Source: an uncultured Flavobacteriales bacterium
GTDB taxonomy: Bacteria; Bacteroidota; Bacteroidia; Flavobacteriales; Crocinitomicaceae
NCBI GenBank assembly: GCA_946479125.1
Contig: CAMLET010000019.1
Coordinates: 1 to 14,435, forward strand
DNA length: 14,435 nucleotides
Reading direction: 5' to 3'
Part shown: piece by piece, positions 5,964-13,012 of the stretch
How the letters are laid out: each line of letters starts with the position of its first letter
Position numbering within the stretch: position 1 is the first letter of the stretch
Translations under genes and position numbers: made by a program
The notes under the pieces: generated by a model
Database searches by the model: none
Told to the model about the DNA's origin: nothing
Seen by the model: only the letters and a program-made list of their open reading frames with translations

Positions 5964-6638
5964 ATGTTAGTAGCTTACATTCTTGCGCTTGCACTCGGAA
6001 TTCTCTTTAAAATGATGCATTGGCCATTCGCGTCATTCATTTTGTTGTTCAGTATTTTATTGCCGACTATAGATATCCTTGTACAGTTGATTCGTAAATC
6101 GGAAATAAAGGGTGGAAGAACCTTGGTTTCTCTTTCTGTTGCCGGATTTTCCATTTTCATTCTGTTTAAACTGCAATACTGGCCTTTCGATTTCATTCTT
6201 TTCCTTTTCGCCTTATTACTAAGCATTCCTTTTGTTATCTGGTGTTTTGTGCAGGGAATAGGCAAAATGACCAGGCTTCGCACTGTTATTTGGGTACTTT
6301 GTTTAGGATTCTCAATTTGGCTGTTTTCAATGAACAGATTGGAAACCAGATTGACTTTTCTACCTGAAGATCCGGAGAATGCAAGCGAGAGAATTCCTCC
6401 ACATATCAGATATGAGATTGCATTTTTGTACAACCAGCAACAAGATTATGACAAAGCAGAGAACATCCTGAAAATTGTCATTGCTGAGCAAGAGAACTAT
6501 TTGTTGACAGACGATAGAGGCAGGGAGCATCCAATGAAAAAAATGGCGGAAAGAAATCTGAAGAGACTGATACCTAATTTGGAAAGCTTACAACATCATG
6601 AATGGGTCGCTTTCGAATCTATTCAGGAATATTATTGA
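5964..6638 (+). CDS. Membrane protein with duplicated GldL-like motif and TPR-like tail
   Basis: 224 residues. About five hydrophobic segments lie in residues 3-123. Two carry the same signature: LGILFKMMHWPFASFILLFSILL (11-33) and FILFKLQYWPFDFILFLFALLL (65-86). The core [F]K-x-x-[HY]-W-P matches the transmembrane hairpin signature of GldL, the inner-membrane T9SS motor component (remembered form ALFKIMHWPG), but here it is duplicated and the long GldL cytoplasmic domain is missing. Residues 146-176 (RYEIAFLYNQQQDYDKAENILKIVI) look like one TPR unit. The same signature occurs in other small Bacteroidota membrane proteins, so this is not an assigned GldL. A membrane LuxR-type regulator follows after 12 nt, almost certainly in the same operon. 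Confidence 0.8.
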   Translation: MLVAYILALALGILFKMMHWPFASFILLFSILLPTIDILVQLIRKSEIKGGRTLVSLSVAGFSIFILFKLQYWPFDFILFLFALLLSIPFVIWCFVQGIGKMTRLRTVIWVLCLGFSIWLFSMNRLETRLTFLPEDPENASERIPPHIRYEIAFLYNQQQDYDKAENILKIVIAEQENYLLTDDRGREHPMKKMAERNLKRLIPNLESLQHHEWVAFESIQEYY

Positions 6639-6650
6639 TAAGAACTCAAA

Positions 6651-7118
6651 ATGCTTAAGCGAATTCCATATTCTACAAAACAGATCTTGCTTTTTGGGGT
6701 TTCATTAGCAGCTTTATTGTTCTTTCTCCGTTGGATGGAATTCCGGTTTCTGATGCTGCATCATTCCACCGAAATTTATGTGGGAATCATTGCTTTGATT
6801 TTTACCGGACTGGGAATTTGGCTGGCGCTCAGTTTAGCAAAACCGAAAACCCTGGTAGTGGAACGATTGAAAATAGTCGAGAAATCGACTGATTTTATTC
6901 GAAATGAAGAGTTGATTGAGAAATTAGGATTAAGCGCACGAGAGCAAGAAGTATTGCAATTAATGGCAGAAGGATTTTCAAACAATGAAATTGCTGAGAA
7001 GATGTTTGTATCGCTCAATACCGTAAAAACCCATTCCTCTAATCTGTTTTCGAAACTGGAAGTTAGCAGGAGAACTCAAGCCATCGATTTTGCCAAGAAA
7101 AATAGATTAATTTCTTAA
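6651..7118 (+). CDS. Membrane-tethered LuxR-type (GerE) regulator
   Basis: 155 residues. Two membrane segments (about 10-27 and 41-63) are followed by a short linker and a C-terminal LuxR/GerE helix-turn-helix at 93-150: LSAREQEVLQLMAEGFSNNEIA, then the recognition-helix region SLNTVKTHSSNLFSKLEVSRRTQAI. There is no receiver or ligand-binding domain, so the signal must reach it through the membrane part or a partner, most simply the membrane protein encoded 12 nt upstream. The DNA-binding domain is expected on the cytoplasmic side. Targets are unknown; an inverted repeat directly before the next gene is a candidate site. Confidence 0.88.
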   Translation: MLKRIPYSTKQILLFGVSLAALLFFLRWMEFRFLMLHHSTEIYVGIIALIFTGLGIWLALSLAKPKTLVVERLKIVEKSTDFIRNEELIEKLGLSAREQEVLQLMAEGFSNNEIAEKMFVSLNTVKTHSSNLFSKLEVSRRTQAIDFAKKNRLIS

Positions 7119-7169
7119 ATTGAATCAAAATCACCCGAAAGTATGAGTCGGAAACAGCTGGTATAACTG

Positions 7170-7197
7170 ACTTTTGACGAAACTTAAAAACAAAAGT
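7170..7197 (+). promoter_or_regulatory. 7-bp inverted repeat touching the DUF4199 start codon
   Basis: ACTTTTG (7170-7176) and CAAAAGT (7191-7197) are perfect inverted copies separated by 14 nt. The right copy abuts ATG 7198. It could be a binding site for the LuxR-type protein encoded just upstream, or an RNA hairpin at the translation start. In AT-rich DNA such a repeat can also arise by chance. Confidence 0.35.
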
Positions 7198-7773
7198 ATG
7201 AGAAGAAATGTATTAGTATTTGGCGTTATTTCGGGATTGATTTCAGCAATTTGGTTCTGTTTCGCGATTAGCTTTTTAGATCACAGCAACCCTGAGTCAC
7301 TCAACACAGGAATGATCCTTGGATATTCCGCAATGTTGGTTTCAAATATTTTTCTGTTTATTGGAGTTCGAAACTACCGCGATAAATTCAATGAAGGTAT
7401 CATCACCTTTGGAAAAGCATTGGGAGTTGGTTTGCTGATTGCTCTTGTAGCAGCTACGTTTTATGTGCTTTCGTGGGAAATCTATTACTTTGGGTCCGAC
7501 AGCGATTTCCTGGAAGTGTTCAAGGAATGTCAGCTAATGATCTGGAAAGAAGAAGGTTTGAGTGATGCTCAAATTGCGAAAGAATTAAAGAGTTTCAATG
7601 AGTTTGCAATAAGTTATCAGAATCCTGTTTTCAATTCGTTGGTGACCTACATGGAAATTCTTCCGGTTGGTATTTTGTGCGCCTTGATTACTGCAGTTAT
7701 CGTTCGTAGAAAAGTAAAAAAACAACCAAAGATTCAGATCGTCCAAGATCCCAACGATTTCCCTTCACTTTAA
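7198..7773 (+). CDS. DUF4199-family membrane protein
   Basis: 191 residues from ATG 7198; an in-frame TTG at 7174 would add eight residues of polar sequence across an inverted repeat and is less likely. Four hydrophobic segments are visible: two near the N-terminus (about 3-24 and 38-56), one centrally (76-96) and one near the C-terminus (152-171), then a basic tail RRKVKKQPK. The N-terminal RRNVLVFGVISGLISAIW and the pattern GMILGYSAMLVSNIFLFIGVRNYRDKFNEGIITFGKALGVGLLIALVAATFYVL match DUF4199, a Bacteroidota membrane family of unknown function. It follows the LuxR-type regulator and may be its target or partner. Confidence 0.85.
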   Translation: MRRNVLVFGVISGLISAIWFCFAISFLDHSNPESLNTGMILGYSAMLVSNIFLFIGVRNYRDKFNEGIITFGKALGVGLLIALVAATFYVLSWEIYYFGSDSDFLEVFKECQLMIWKEEGLSDAQIAKELKSFNEFAISYQNPVFNSLVTYMEILPVGILCALITAVIVRRKVKKQPKIQIVQDPNDFPSL

Positions 7774-7849
7774 ACTCATAACTCATAACTCATAACTCAT
7801 AACTCATAACTCATAACTCATAACTCGTAACTCATAATTCATAACTCAA
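7773..7849. repeat. 7-nt tandem array (AACTCAT), 11 units, filling a whole intergenic gap
   Basis: Seven perfect AACTCAT units (7773-7821) are followed by AACTCGT, AACTCAT, AATTCAT and AACTCAA. The first base is the last base of the upstream TAA stop and the array ends three bases before ATG 7853, so the gap holds essentially nothing else. Perfect units at one end and drifted ones at the other suggest recent expansion, which would change the spacing in front of the DUF1801 gene. Confidence 0.92.
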
Positions 7850-7852
7850 AAA

Positions 7853-8254
7853 ATGGCTTTAGCAGTAGTAAAAACGAAACCAACAGGCGATAGCGCTTTG
7901 GAGTTTATTCAGAAAGTGGAAAGTGAGCAAAAGCGAAACGATAGCTTGGTGATTTTGGAATACATGAAAAAGGTATCGAAACAAGAACCTGTTTTGTGGG
8001 GACCATCATTGATAGGTTTTGGATACAAGATTGTAAAAAGTCCGTCGGGTAGAGAAGTGGAATGGTTTGATATTGGTTTTTCACCACGAAAAGCAAATCT
8101 TTCCTTGTACGTGAAAGGCTCCATTTTACAAGATACGGAACGAATGTCAAAGCTCGGGAAACACAAAACAGGTTCTGGATGTTTGTATATCAATAAATTA
8201 GCTGATGTTGATATGGAGGTTTTGAAATCTATAATCGACGATACGTTGAAATAA
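7853..8254 (+). CDS. DUF1801-domain protein
   Basis: 133 residues, cytoplasmic. The DUF1801 pattern is clear: an N-terminal helix, then ILEYMKKVSKQEPVLWGPSLIGFGYKIVKSPSGREVEWFDIGFSPRKANLSLYV, then KLGKHKTGSGCLYINKLADVDMEVLKSIIDDTL. The family has the fold of small frataxin-like/YdhG proteins and an unknown biochemical role. Start ATG 7853 follows directly on the 7-nt repeat array, so no separate promoter or ribosome site is visible. The next gene starts 5 nt after its stop, so 7853-9165 looks like a three-gene operon. Confidence 0.88.
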   Translation: MALAVVKTKPTGDSALEFIQKVESEQKRNDSLVILEYMKKVSKQEPVLWGPSLIGFGYKIVKSPSGREVEWFDIGFSPRKANLSLYVKGSILQDTERMSKLGKHKTGSGCLYINKLADVDMEVLKSIIDDTLK

Positions 8255-8259
8255 TTGAA

Positions 8260-8814
8260 ATGATGAAACCGATACTCCTGTTTCTTTCTTTGACAATTAC
8301 TTCTTTGGGATTTTCTCAAAAAGATACGGTGTATACTTTTTATATTGGCGGGTCTAACATTCTATATGATTTTTTTGAGGTAAATAACGATCGCTGCCAG
8401 ATTCATTTTTATGGTGGAGGTTGTTTAACAACGGACAGTATAGAAAAAATTAAAGAACAGCATAATTCCGTAACTGATGTTGCTCTGAAAAAGCGTTATG
8501 GTGAAAATTGGAGAGAGTTATATGATACTCAAGTCAAAGAAAGAGAACAAAAGCGATTAAAAATCGATTCAATTTTGATTCATCAGGACTTTTTGAAAGA
8601 ACGTTTGACTGAAAAAGGATTCAGCAATTGGATGTTGGTATACTTTTTTGAAGAATCGAAGCGAAAAGGTTGGATTACTGTTTATGTTACTTATTATTTG
8701 CCAAATGCGGATACAGCAGATTACATGCTTTTATTCAAGTTAGACATGCAATTGGATAAGATTAAAATAAAGATATTGGAAGATAAAGAGGGGTTTTTTA
8801 AAGCAGCAGAATAG
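8260..8814 (+). CDS. Predicted secreted protein, unknown function
   Basis: 184 residues. Signal peptide MMKPILLFLSLTITSLGFS before Gln20 (start could equally be the second Met at 8263). The mature part begins with aromatic strands (TVYTFYIGGSNILYDFF) and a Gly-rich GGGCLTTDSIEKIKEQHN segment. A charged helix with YGENWRELYDTQVKEREQKRLKID follows, then WITVYVTYYLPNADTADYMLLFKL. No family recognised. Two Cys (in DRCQIH and GGGCLT) lie about 11 residues apart and could form a disulfide after export. It lies between the DUF1801 and YjbR genes with gaps of 5 and 9 nt, so it is co-transcribed with them. Confidence 0.75.
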   Translation: MMKPILLFLSLTITSLGFSQKDTVYTFYIGGSNILYDFFEVNNDRCQIHFYGGGCLTTDSIEKIKEQHNSVTDVALKKRYGENWRELYDTQVKEREQKRLKIDSILIHQDFLKERLTEKGFSNWMLVYFFEESKRKGWITVYVTYYLPNADTADYMLLFKLDMQLDKIKIKILEDKEGFFKAAE

Positions 8815-8823
8815 AATAACGAT

Positions 8824-9165
8824 ATGTTAGAAGAAATTAGAGACTATTGTCTGAAATTGAAAGGAACCACAGAAGACATTAAATGGGAAAACCATTTGTG
8901 CTTTTGCGTGGGAGAGAAAATGTATGTGGTGACTTCTCCTGATGAGGTTCCTGTTAGTGCTTCTTTCAAAGCTTCGGATGAAGATTTTGAGAAGTTGATT
9001 ACACGTGAGGGAATTATTCCTGCTCCGTACATGGCGCGAAATAAATGGGTGAAAGTGGATAATATTGAACGCTTTTCTCTCGAAGAGTTTTCTCATTATG
9101 CACAAAAATCTTACGAATTGGTGAAAAGTAAACTTCCTAAAAAACTACAAAACGAATTCGCGTAA
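8824..9165 (+). CDS. MmcQ/YjbR-family protein
   Basis: 113 residues, no signal peptide. It matches the MmcQ/YjbR family of small double-wing (CyaY-like fold) proteins: LEEIRDYCLKLKGTTEDIKWENHLCFCVGEKMYVV, then SASFKASDEDFEKLITREGIIPAPYMARNKWVKVD, then a C-terminal helix with SYELVKSKLPKK. The family is often named DNA-binding on structural grounds only; a role is not established. Last gene of the likely operon starting at 7853, 9 nt after the secreted protein. DUF1801 and YjbR-like proteins share a related overall shape, so their co-location may reflect related roles. Confidence 0.88.
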   Translation: MLEEIRDYCLKLKGTTEDIKWENHLCFCVGEKMYVVTSPDEVPVSASFKASDEDFEKLITREGIIPAPYMARNKWVKVDNIERFSLEEFSHYAQKSYELVKSKLPKKLQNEFA

Positions 9166-9215
9166 GTGAAGGAAGTTTACTTTAGTCTGAGTTCAACATT
9201 ATTCCTAAAGTAGCT

Positions 9216-9776
9216 ATGAATCAAAACTATTTCAAATCGTTTATTCCGGGTGTTTGCCTTGCAACTCTATTGCTACTGCAAAGCTGTACGGATTCCACTG
9301 ACTTAACTACTGATCCAAGCGGAGGAAAGACTGAAACTGTTTCTGGAAGTTCGAAACGCTTCGAAGGAACAACGGTTAATAATGAAATGGCGCATTGGAT
9401 TGGGACGTATCGATTTATGGATTCTCCAATGACAAGTGATATTGGTTACACCACAACCAATGCCACGTGGAGTCCTCGCTATCCGAAAATGGAATTAATC
9501 ATCTTTGAGCGGAATTCTCAACTTTTCGGTCAACTGCTGCTTACGAACGTTCAGGAAGAACGAAATGTGAGTGTAGTTATTAATGGAACACCTTCTTCTG
9601 TAGGTGTTTATTTCACTTCAAGTAACAATCTGAATAAAGGATTTGAAGAAAAAGGGGAACTGTTATTCTCTCTTCGTGAAGATAAAGACGTTTTAACAAC
9701 CACATGGAAATCTTGGTATCCTTTGAATGCTAACGAATCCATAACTTCTGGTTTTATAAAAGATGCAGTGAAATGA
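9216..9776 (+). CDS. Predicted lipoprotein, unknown function
   Basis: 186 residues. N-terminal signal with hydrophobic core VCLATLLLLQSC; Cys24 is the lipobox cysteine (LLQSC is an acceptable variant). A Ser/Thr/Asp/Gly-rich linker runs to about residue 50, then a compact beta-rich domain: MAHWIGTYRFMDSPM, YPKMELIIFERNSQLFGQLLLTNVQEERNVSVVINGTPSSVGVYF, GELLFSLREDKDVLTTTWKSWYP. Layout suggests a lipocalin-like or small beta-barrel domain on the envelope, but no family is recognised. It has its own 50-nt leader and a 201-nt gap after it. Confidence 0.8.
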   Translation: MNQNYFKSFIPGVCLATLLLLQSCTDSTDLTTDPSGGKTETVSGSSKRFEGTTVNNEMAHWIGTYRFMDSPMTSDIGYTTTNATWSPRYPKMELIIFERNSQLFGQLLLTNVQEERNVSVVINGTPSSVGVYFTSSNNLNKGFEEKGELLFSLREDKDVLTTTWKSWYPLNANESITSGFIKDAVK

Positions 9777-9846
9777 TTTGGTTCCTGTCTCTTTTACTTT
9801 TCAACACTTTTGTATTTGATTAAGTTGTTTGAAAACCTATATTTTT

Positions 9847-9878
9847 TCGAATGTTCGAGTAAAATAATGATCATTATT
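9847..9878 (+). promoter_or_regulatory. Two adjacent palindromes upstream of the M43 protease gene
   Basis: The first is TCGAA-TG-TTCGA (9847-9858). Four bases later comes a perfect 16-bp palindrome, AATAATGATCATTATT (9863-9878). They lie about 100-130 nt before ATG 9978. The second resembles half-sites of Fur-family regulators in composition (TAATGAT/ATCATTA), but the spacing is not a standard Fur box and no regulator is encoded here. Candidate operators only. Confidence 0.45.
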
Positions 9879-9921
9879 GTTTGATTTATAACAACTTATT
9901 GACATTGATGTGAAAAATCGG

Positions 9922-9953
9922 TTTGGTAAAAAAACATATTTTTCGTAATATAG
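9922..9953 (+). promoter_or_regulatory. Weak candidate promoter for the M43 protease gene
   Basis: TTTG (9922-9925) and TAATATAG (9946-9953) are 20 nt apart, which fits the Bacteroidota -33/-7 spacing. The -7 box has two mismatches to TAnnTTTG. It would start transcription about 18 nt before ATG 9978, downstream of the two palindromes. Confidence 0.3.
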
Positions 9954-9977
9954 CGCCCAAACTATTAAACTCACTCA

Positions 9978-12824
9978 ATGAAAAAACTAACTCTCGTTGG
10001 CGCTGCCCTCGTGTTGAGTAATTTGCTGTCGGCACAAGTGCAGCAAGCTCATGTAAGCGCTTCTCACAATCACGAAGTGGAAAAATGTAGTCAGCACATT
10101 AAGCAGGCTGAAATGATGCAGAACGATCCCGCACGTTTTGCTACAATGATGATGGATCCAATTCCAAATCAGGCTACAAAATATAAACCCACAACTGGTG
10201 GTGAAAAATTAACTGGTCTTGTTTATAAGATTCCGGTTGTATTTCACATTATTCACACCAACGGTACAAACAACATTTCTGATGCTCAAATTCAGGATCA
10301 GTTAAATATCCTGAACAGAGATTACCGTAAATTGAATGCGGATACAACTGATGTTGTTTCAGCTTTCGAAAATAACGTTGCGGATGTTGAGATTGAATTC
10401 GTTTTTGCAACAATTGCTCCTAATGGTGCTTGTTTTAATGGAATTACAAGAACAGTTAGTACAATTACCAATGACGGTTCAGATGGTCAGGCACAGGTAG
10501 ATGCTGTAGTTGCTGGTAACAATGTTTATCAGGGAATTTGGCAGCACAACAGATACATGAACGTTTATGTTTGTTCTGATCTTGGTGGTGCTGCTGGTTA
10601 TACATTTAATCCCAATAGTGGAGGAACAGCTCAGCAAAACATGTACTACAATGGTATTTTCATGTTGCATGATTACACCGGCTCAATTGGAACTTCTAAC
10701 ACAACCAACAGTAGAGCTCTAACTCACGAAGTTGGCCACTGGTTAAACTTATCTCACGTTTGGGGTGCAAATAACAATCCTGGATCTGCTGGATGTAGTG
10801 GAACTGATAACGTAAATGATACGCCAAATACGCAAGGTTCAACGTCTTGTAACTTGACAGCAAATACCTGTTCTGCAGTAGATGCTTATTACGGATTTAA
10901 CCAAATTGATAACGTTCAGAACTATATGGATTATTCTTACTGTTCTAGAATGTTTACACAAGGTCAGGTTGATCGTATGAGAACAGCTATCATCAGTTCT
11001 ACAGGTGGTCGTAGCAATATCTGGACAACGTCTAACCTGAATTTAGTTGGTGGTGTCCCAGGTGGTTCACTTTGTGCATTAGATTTTACAGCTAGCGACG
11101 TTGCATTGTGTGCAGGTGATCAGACAACATTTACAATGAGTGCAGGAGGAGCTCCAATTACTTCTTACTCATGGACATTTACAGGAGGGACTCCTTCTAG
11201 TTCTACTGCTGCTTCTCCAACAGTAACTTACAGCACGGTTGGAACTTATCAGGTTTCGCTTACAGTAGTGAGTGGTGGTAACAGCTATACAAAAACAAAA
11301 ACGGCCTACATCTCAGTTGCAGGTGGAACATTGGTTTCCTTGCCAATTACAGAAGGATTTACAGCGGGAACAATTCCATTTACAAACTGGACATTGACGA
11401 ACGCGGCACCTACAAATTTAACATGGGTTAGAAATACATCTGTTGGTTACGGTAGTACAAACAGTGCGGTATTGGATAATTATAGCGGCGCAAATGCAGG
11501 TAATGACGAAATGGGACTTCCTAATTTCAGCGCAGCATCTTTGAGTTCATTGACAATGGAGTTTGATGTTGCCTATAGACCTTATAATGCAACATATTAT
11601 GACGGATTACAAGTATTGGCTTCCGGAGATTGTGGAGCAACCTATACTACGGTTTACGATAAATCAAACCTTGTACTGGCAACAGTAGGTTCAGCAACTA
11701 CAAGTGGTTTTGTACCTTCTGGAAACTCTCAATGGAGACACGAGACCATCAACCTGAATTCATTTGCAGGAAGTTCAAGAGTAATCCTCAGAGTTAAAGC
11801 GATTTCAGGGAATGGTAATTACATGTATATTGATAACATTAATATTACTGGTGTGACAAGTAATACGCCTCCTGTAGCCGGATTTACACCTTCTGTAACC
11901 TCTGTATGTGCTGGACAAACAGTTACATTCACCAACAGTTCAACAGGTTCAGGAAACAGTTACGCATGGTCATTCCCAGGAGGAACACCATCTTCATCAA
12001 CGGCTACAAGTCCAACAATTACATATTCGACGGCTGGAACTTACTCTGTTTCGTTGCAAGCTACGAATGGTAATGGTAACAATACTGCTACACAAAACAA
12101 TTCAATTACTGTGAACGCTATTCCAAGTGCACCAACAGTTACACCTGGTGGACCAACTACATTCTGTCAGGGTGGAAACGTTGTATTGACTTCTTCTGCT
12201 GGTTCAGGAAATACATGGTCAAACAATTCAACTGCAGCAACGCTTACAGCTTCAACTTCCGGAACTTACACAGTTACTCAAACGGTTTCTGGTTGTGTTT
12301 CTCCGGCTTCAAATTCTGTTGTTGTTACGGTTAATCCAAACCCAACTGTATCTTTCAGCTCTGTTGGACAATTATGTATTTATGATGATCCAATTACATT
12401 AACTCAAGGGTCTCCAGCTGGAGGAACTTATAGTGGAACAGGTGTTTCAGGAACAACTTTCGATCCTGCGGCAGCTGGAACAGGAAACGAAGTTCTTACG
12501 TATTCATTCACAAATGGAAATGGTTGTTCAGGTTCGGCTCAAACAACAGTTAATATCAGTGATTGTTTAGGAGTGAATGAAGCGAATGATATTGTATTGA
12601 ACATCTATCCAAATCCAAGTGAAGGTAAATTCACAGTTGTAGCAAATGAAAAAGTTGTTGCTACTTTGGTTTACGATCAGGCAGGAAAATTGGTGAAAGA
12701 GATTAAAGGAAACGCTTCTACTGAAGTTGCGGTTGACTTGACTTCTTTTGCTGGTGGAGTTTACACACTTAAAGTGATTACAGAAAATTCTGCTAAGTCA
12801 GTACCTGTAATGCTAATGAAGTAA
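9978..12824 (+). CDS. Secreted M43-type zinc metalloprotease with PKD domains and T9SS tail
   Basis: 948 residues. Signal peptide 1-19 (NLLSA before Gln20) and a His-rich propeptide-like segment precede the protease domain (about 80-345). That domain has the zinc motif HEVGHWLNLSH at 250-260 (His250, Glu251, His254, His260) and a Met-turn NYMDYS at 315-320, typical of M43 pappalysin/cytophagalysin-like proteases. A PKD domain follows (about 373-447), then a jelly-roll/MAM-like domain (456-625) and a second PKD domain (632-713). Two Ig-like modules (716-861) come next. The end is a type A T9SS sorting domain (868-948) with NIYPNPSEGKF and FAGGVYTLKV. The enzyme should be exported and released or surface-attached by T9SS to cut proteins outside the cell. 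It is a single-gene unit closed by a strong terminator. The substrate is unknown. Confidence 0.93.
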   Translation: MKKLTLVGAALVLSNLLSAQVQQAHVSASHNHEVEKCSQHIKQAEMMQNDPARFATMMMDPIPNQATKYKPTTGGEKLTGLVYKIPVVFHIIHTNGTNNISDAQIQDQLNILNRDYRKLNADTTDVVSAFENNVADVEIEFVFATIAPNGACFNGITRTVSTITNDGSDGQAQVDAVVAGNNVYQGIWQHNRYMNVYVCSDLGGAAGYTFNPNSGGTAQQNMYYNGIFMLHDYTGSIGTSNTTNSRALTHEVGHWLNLSHVWGANNNPGSAGCSGTDNVNDTPNTQGSTSCNLTANTCSAVDAYYGFNQIDNVQNYMDYSYCSRMFTQGQVDRMRTAIISSTGGRSNIWTTSNLNLVGGVPGGSLCALDFTASDVALCAGDQTTFTMSAGGAPITSYSWTFTGGTPSSSTAASPTVTYSTVGTYQVSLTVVSGGNSYTKTKTAYISVAGGTLVSLPITEGFTAGTIPFTNWTLTNAAPTNLTWVRNTSVGYGSTNSAVLDNYSGANAGNDEMGLPNFSAASLSSLTMEFDVAYRPYNATYYDGLQVLASGDCGATYTTVYDKSNLVLATVGSATTSGFVPSGNSQWRHETINLNSFAGSSRVILRVKAISGNGNYMYIDNINITGVTSNTPPVAGFTPSVTSVCAGQTVTFTNSSTGSGNSYAWSFPGGTPSSSTATSPTITYSTAGTYSVSLQATNGNGNNTATQNNSITVNAIPSAPTVTPGGPTTFCQGGNVVLTSSAGSGNTWSNNSTAATLTASTSGTYTVTQTVSGCVSPASNSVVVTVNPNPTVSFSSVGQLCIYDDPITLTQGSPAGGTYSGTGVSGTTFDPAAAGTGNEVLTYSFTNGNGCSGSAQTTVNISDCLGVNEANDIVLNIYPNPSEGKFTVVANEKVVATLVYDQAGKLVKEIKGNASTEVAVDLTSFAGGVYTLKVITENSAKSVPVMLMK

Positions 12825-12861
12825 AATTGAAACGCTTATTGCGTACTTTATAAGATCATTT

Positions 12862-12898
12862 AAAATGGAGTCGTTGTAGCAATGACTCCATTTTTATT
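12862..12898 (+). terminator. Strong Rho-independent terminator after the M43 protease gene
   Basis: AAAATGGAGTC (12862-12872) pairs with GACTCCATTTT (12884-12894) as an 11-bp stem. It can extend inward by GTTG/CAAT pairing to leave a three-base TAG loop. A T-rich run follows. It lies 38 nt after the protease stop. The A-rich left arm and T-rich right arm could let it work on both strands, but no - strand gene ends here. Confidence 0.93.
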
Positions 12899-12959
12899 TC
12901 GTTATAATTGAACATTGCACAATCGTGTAAAAAAGCAACTGCATTCAAACAATGAAGTA

Positions 12960-12989
12960 TTGCTAAAGTCTTGAGATTGACTATTTTTG
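12960..12989 (+). promoter_or_regulatory. Bacteroidota-type promoter for the DUF3179 gene
   Basis: TTG (12960-12962), a 19-nt spacer and TATTTTTG (12982-12989) match the Flavobacterium/Bacteroides sigma-A consensus TTG-N19-TAnnTTTG exactly. Transcription would begin near 12996, giving a leader of about 17 nt before ATG 13013. It lies between a strong terminator and an isolated gene, as expected. Confidence 0.72.
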
Positions 12990-13012
12990 ATTACCCATTG
13001 TAAATACCAACC

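Noticed and set aside
5964..6638. Assignment as true GldL
   Set aside because: Only the membrane signature is shared; it is duplicated, has about five membrane segments, lacks the long GldL C-terminal domain and has no GldM gene next to it.
7773..7849. CRISPR-like array
   Set aside because: The period is 7 nt with no spacers and there are no cas genes; it is a simple tandem repeat.
7909..8319. 136-residue - strand reading frame opposite the DUF1801 gene
   Set aside because: Lies antisense to well-supported DUF1801 codons and has no recognisable domain; the same applies to the other - strand frames inside + strand genes.
9863..9878. Fur box call
   Set aside because: Half-site bases resemble Fur family sites but the perfect 16-bp palindrome does not have standard Fur spacing, and no iron gene or regulator is nearby.
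11908..12114. 68-residue + strand reading frame inside the metalloprotease gene
   Set aside because: It is an out-of-frame shadow in Ser/Thr/Gly-rich PKD coding DNA, Gln- and His-rich in composition, with no start signal.
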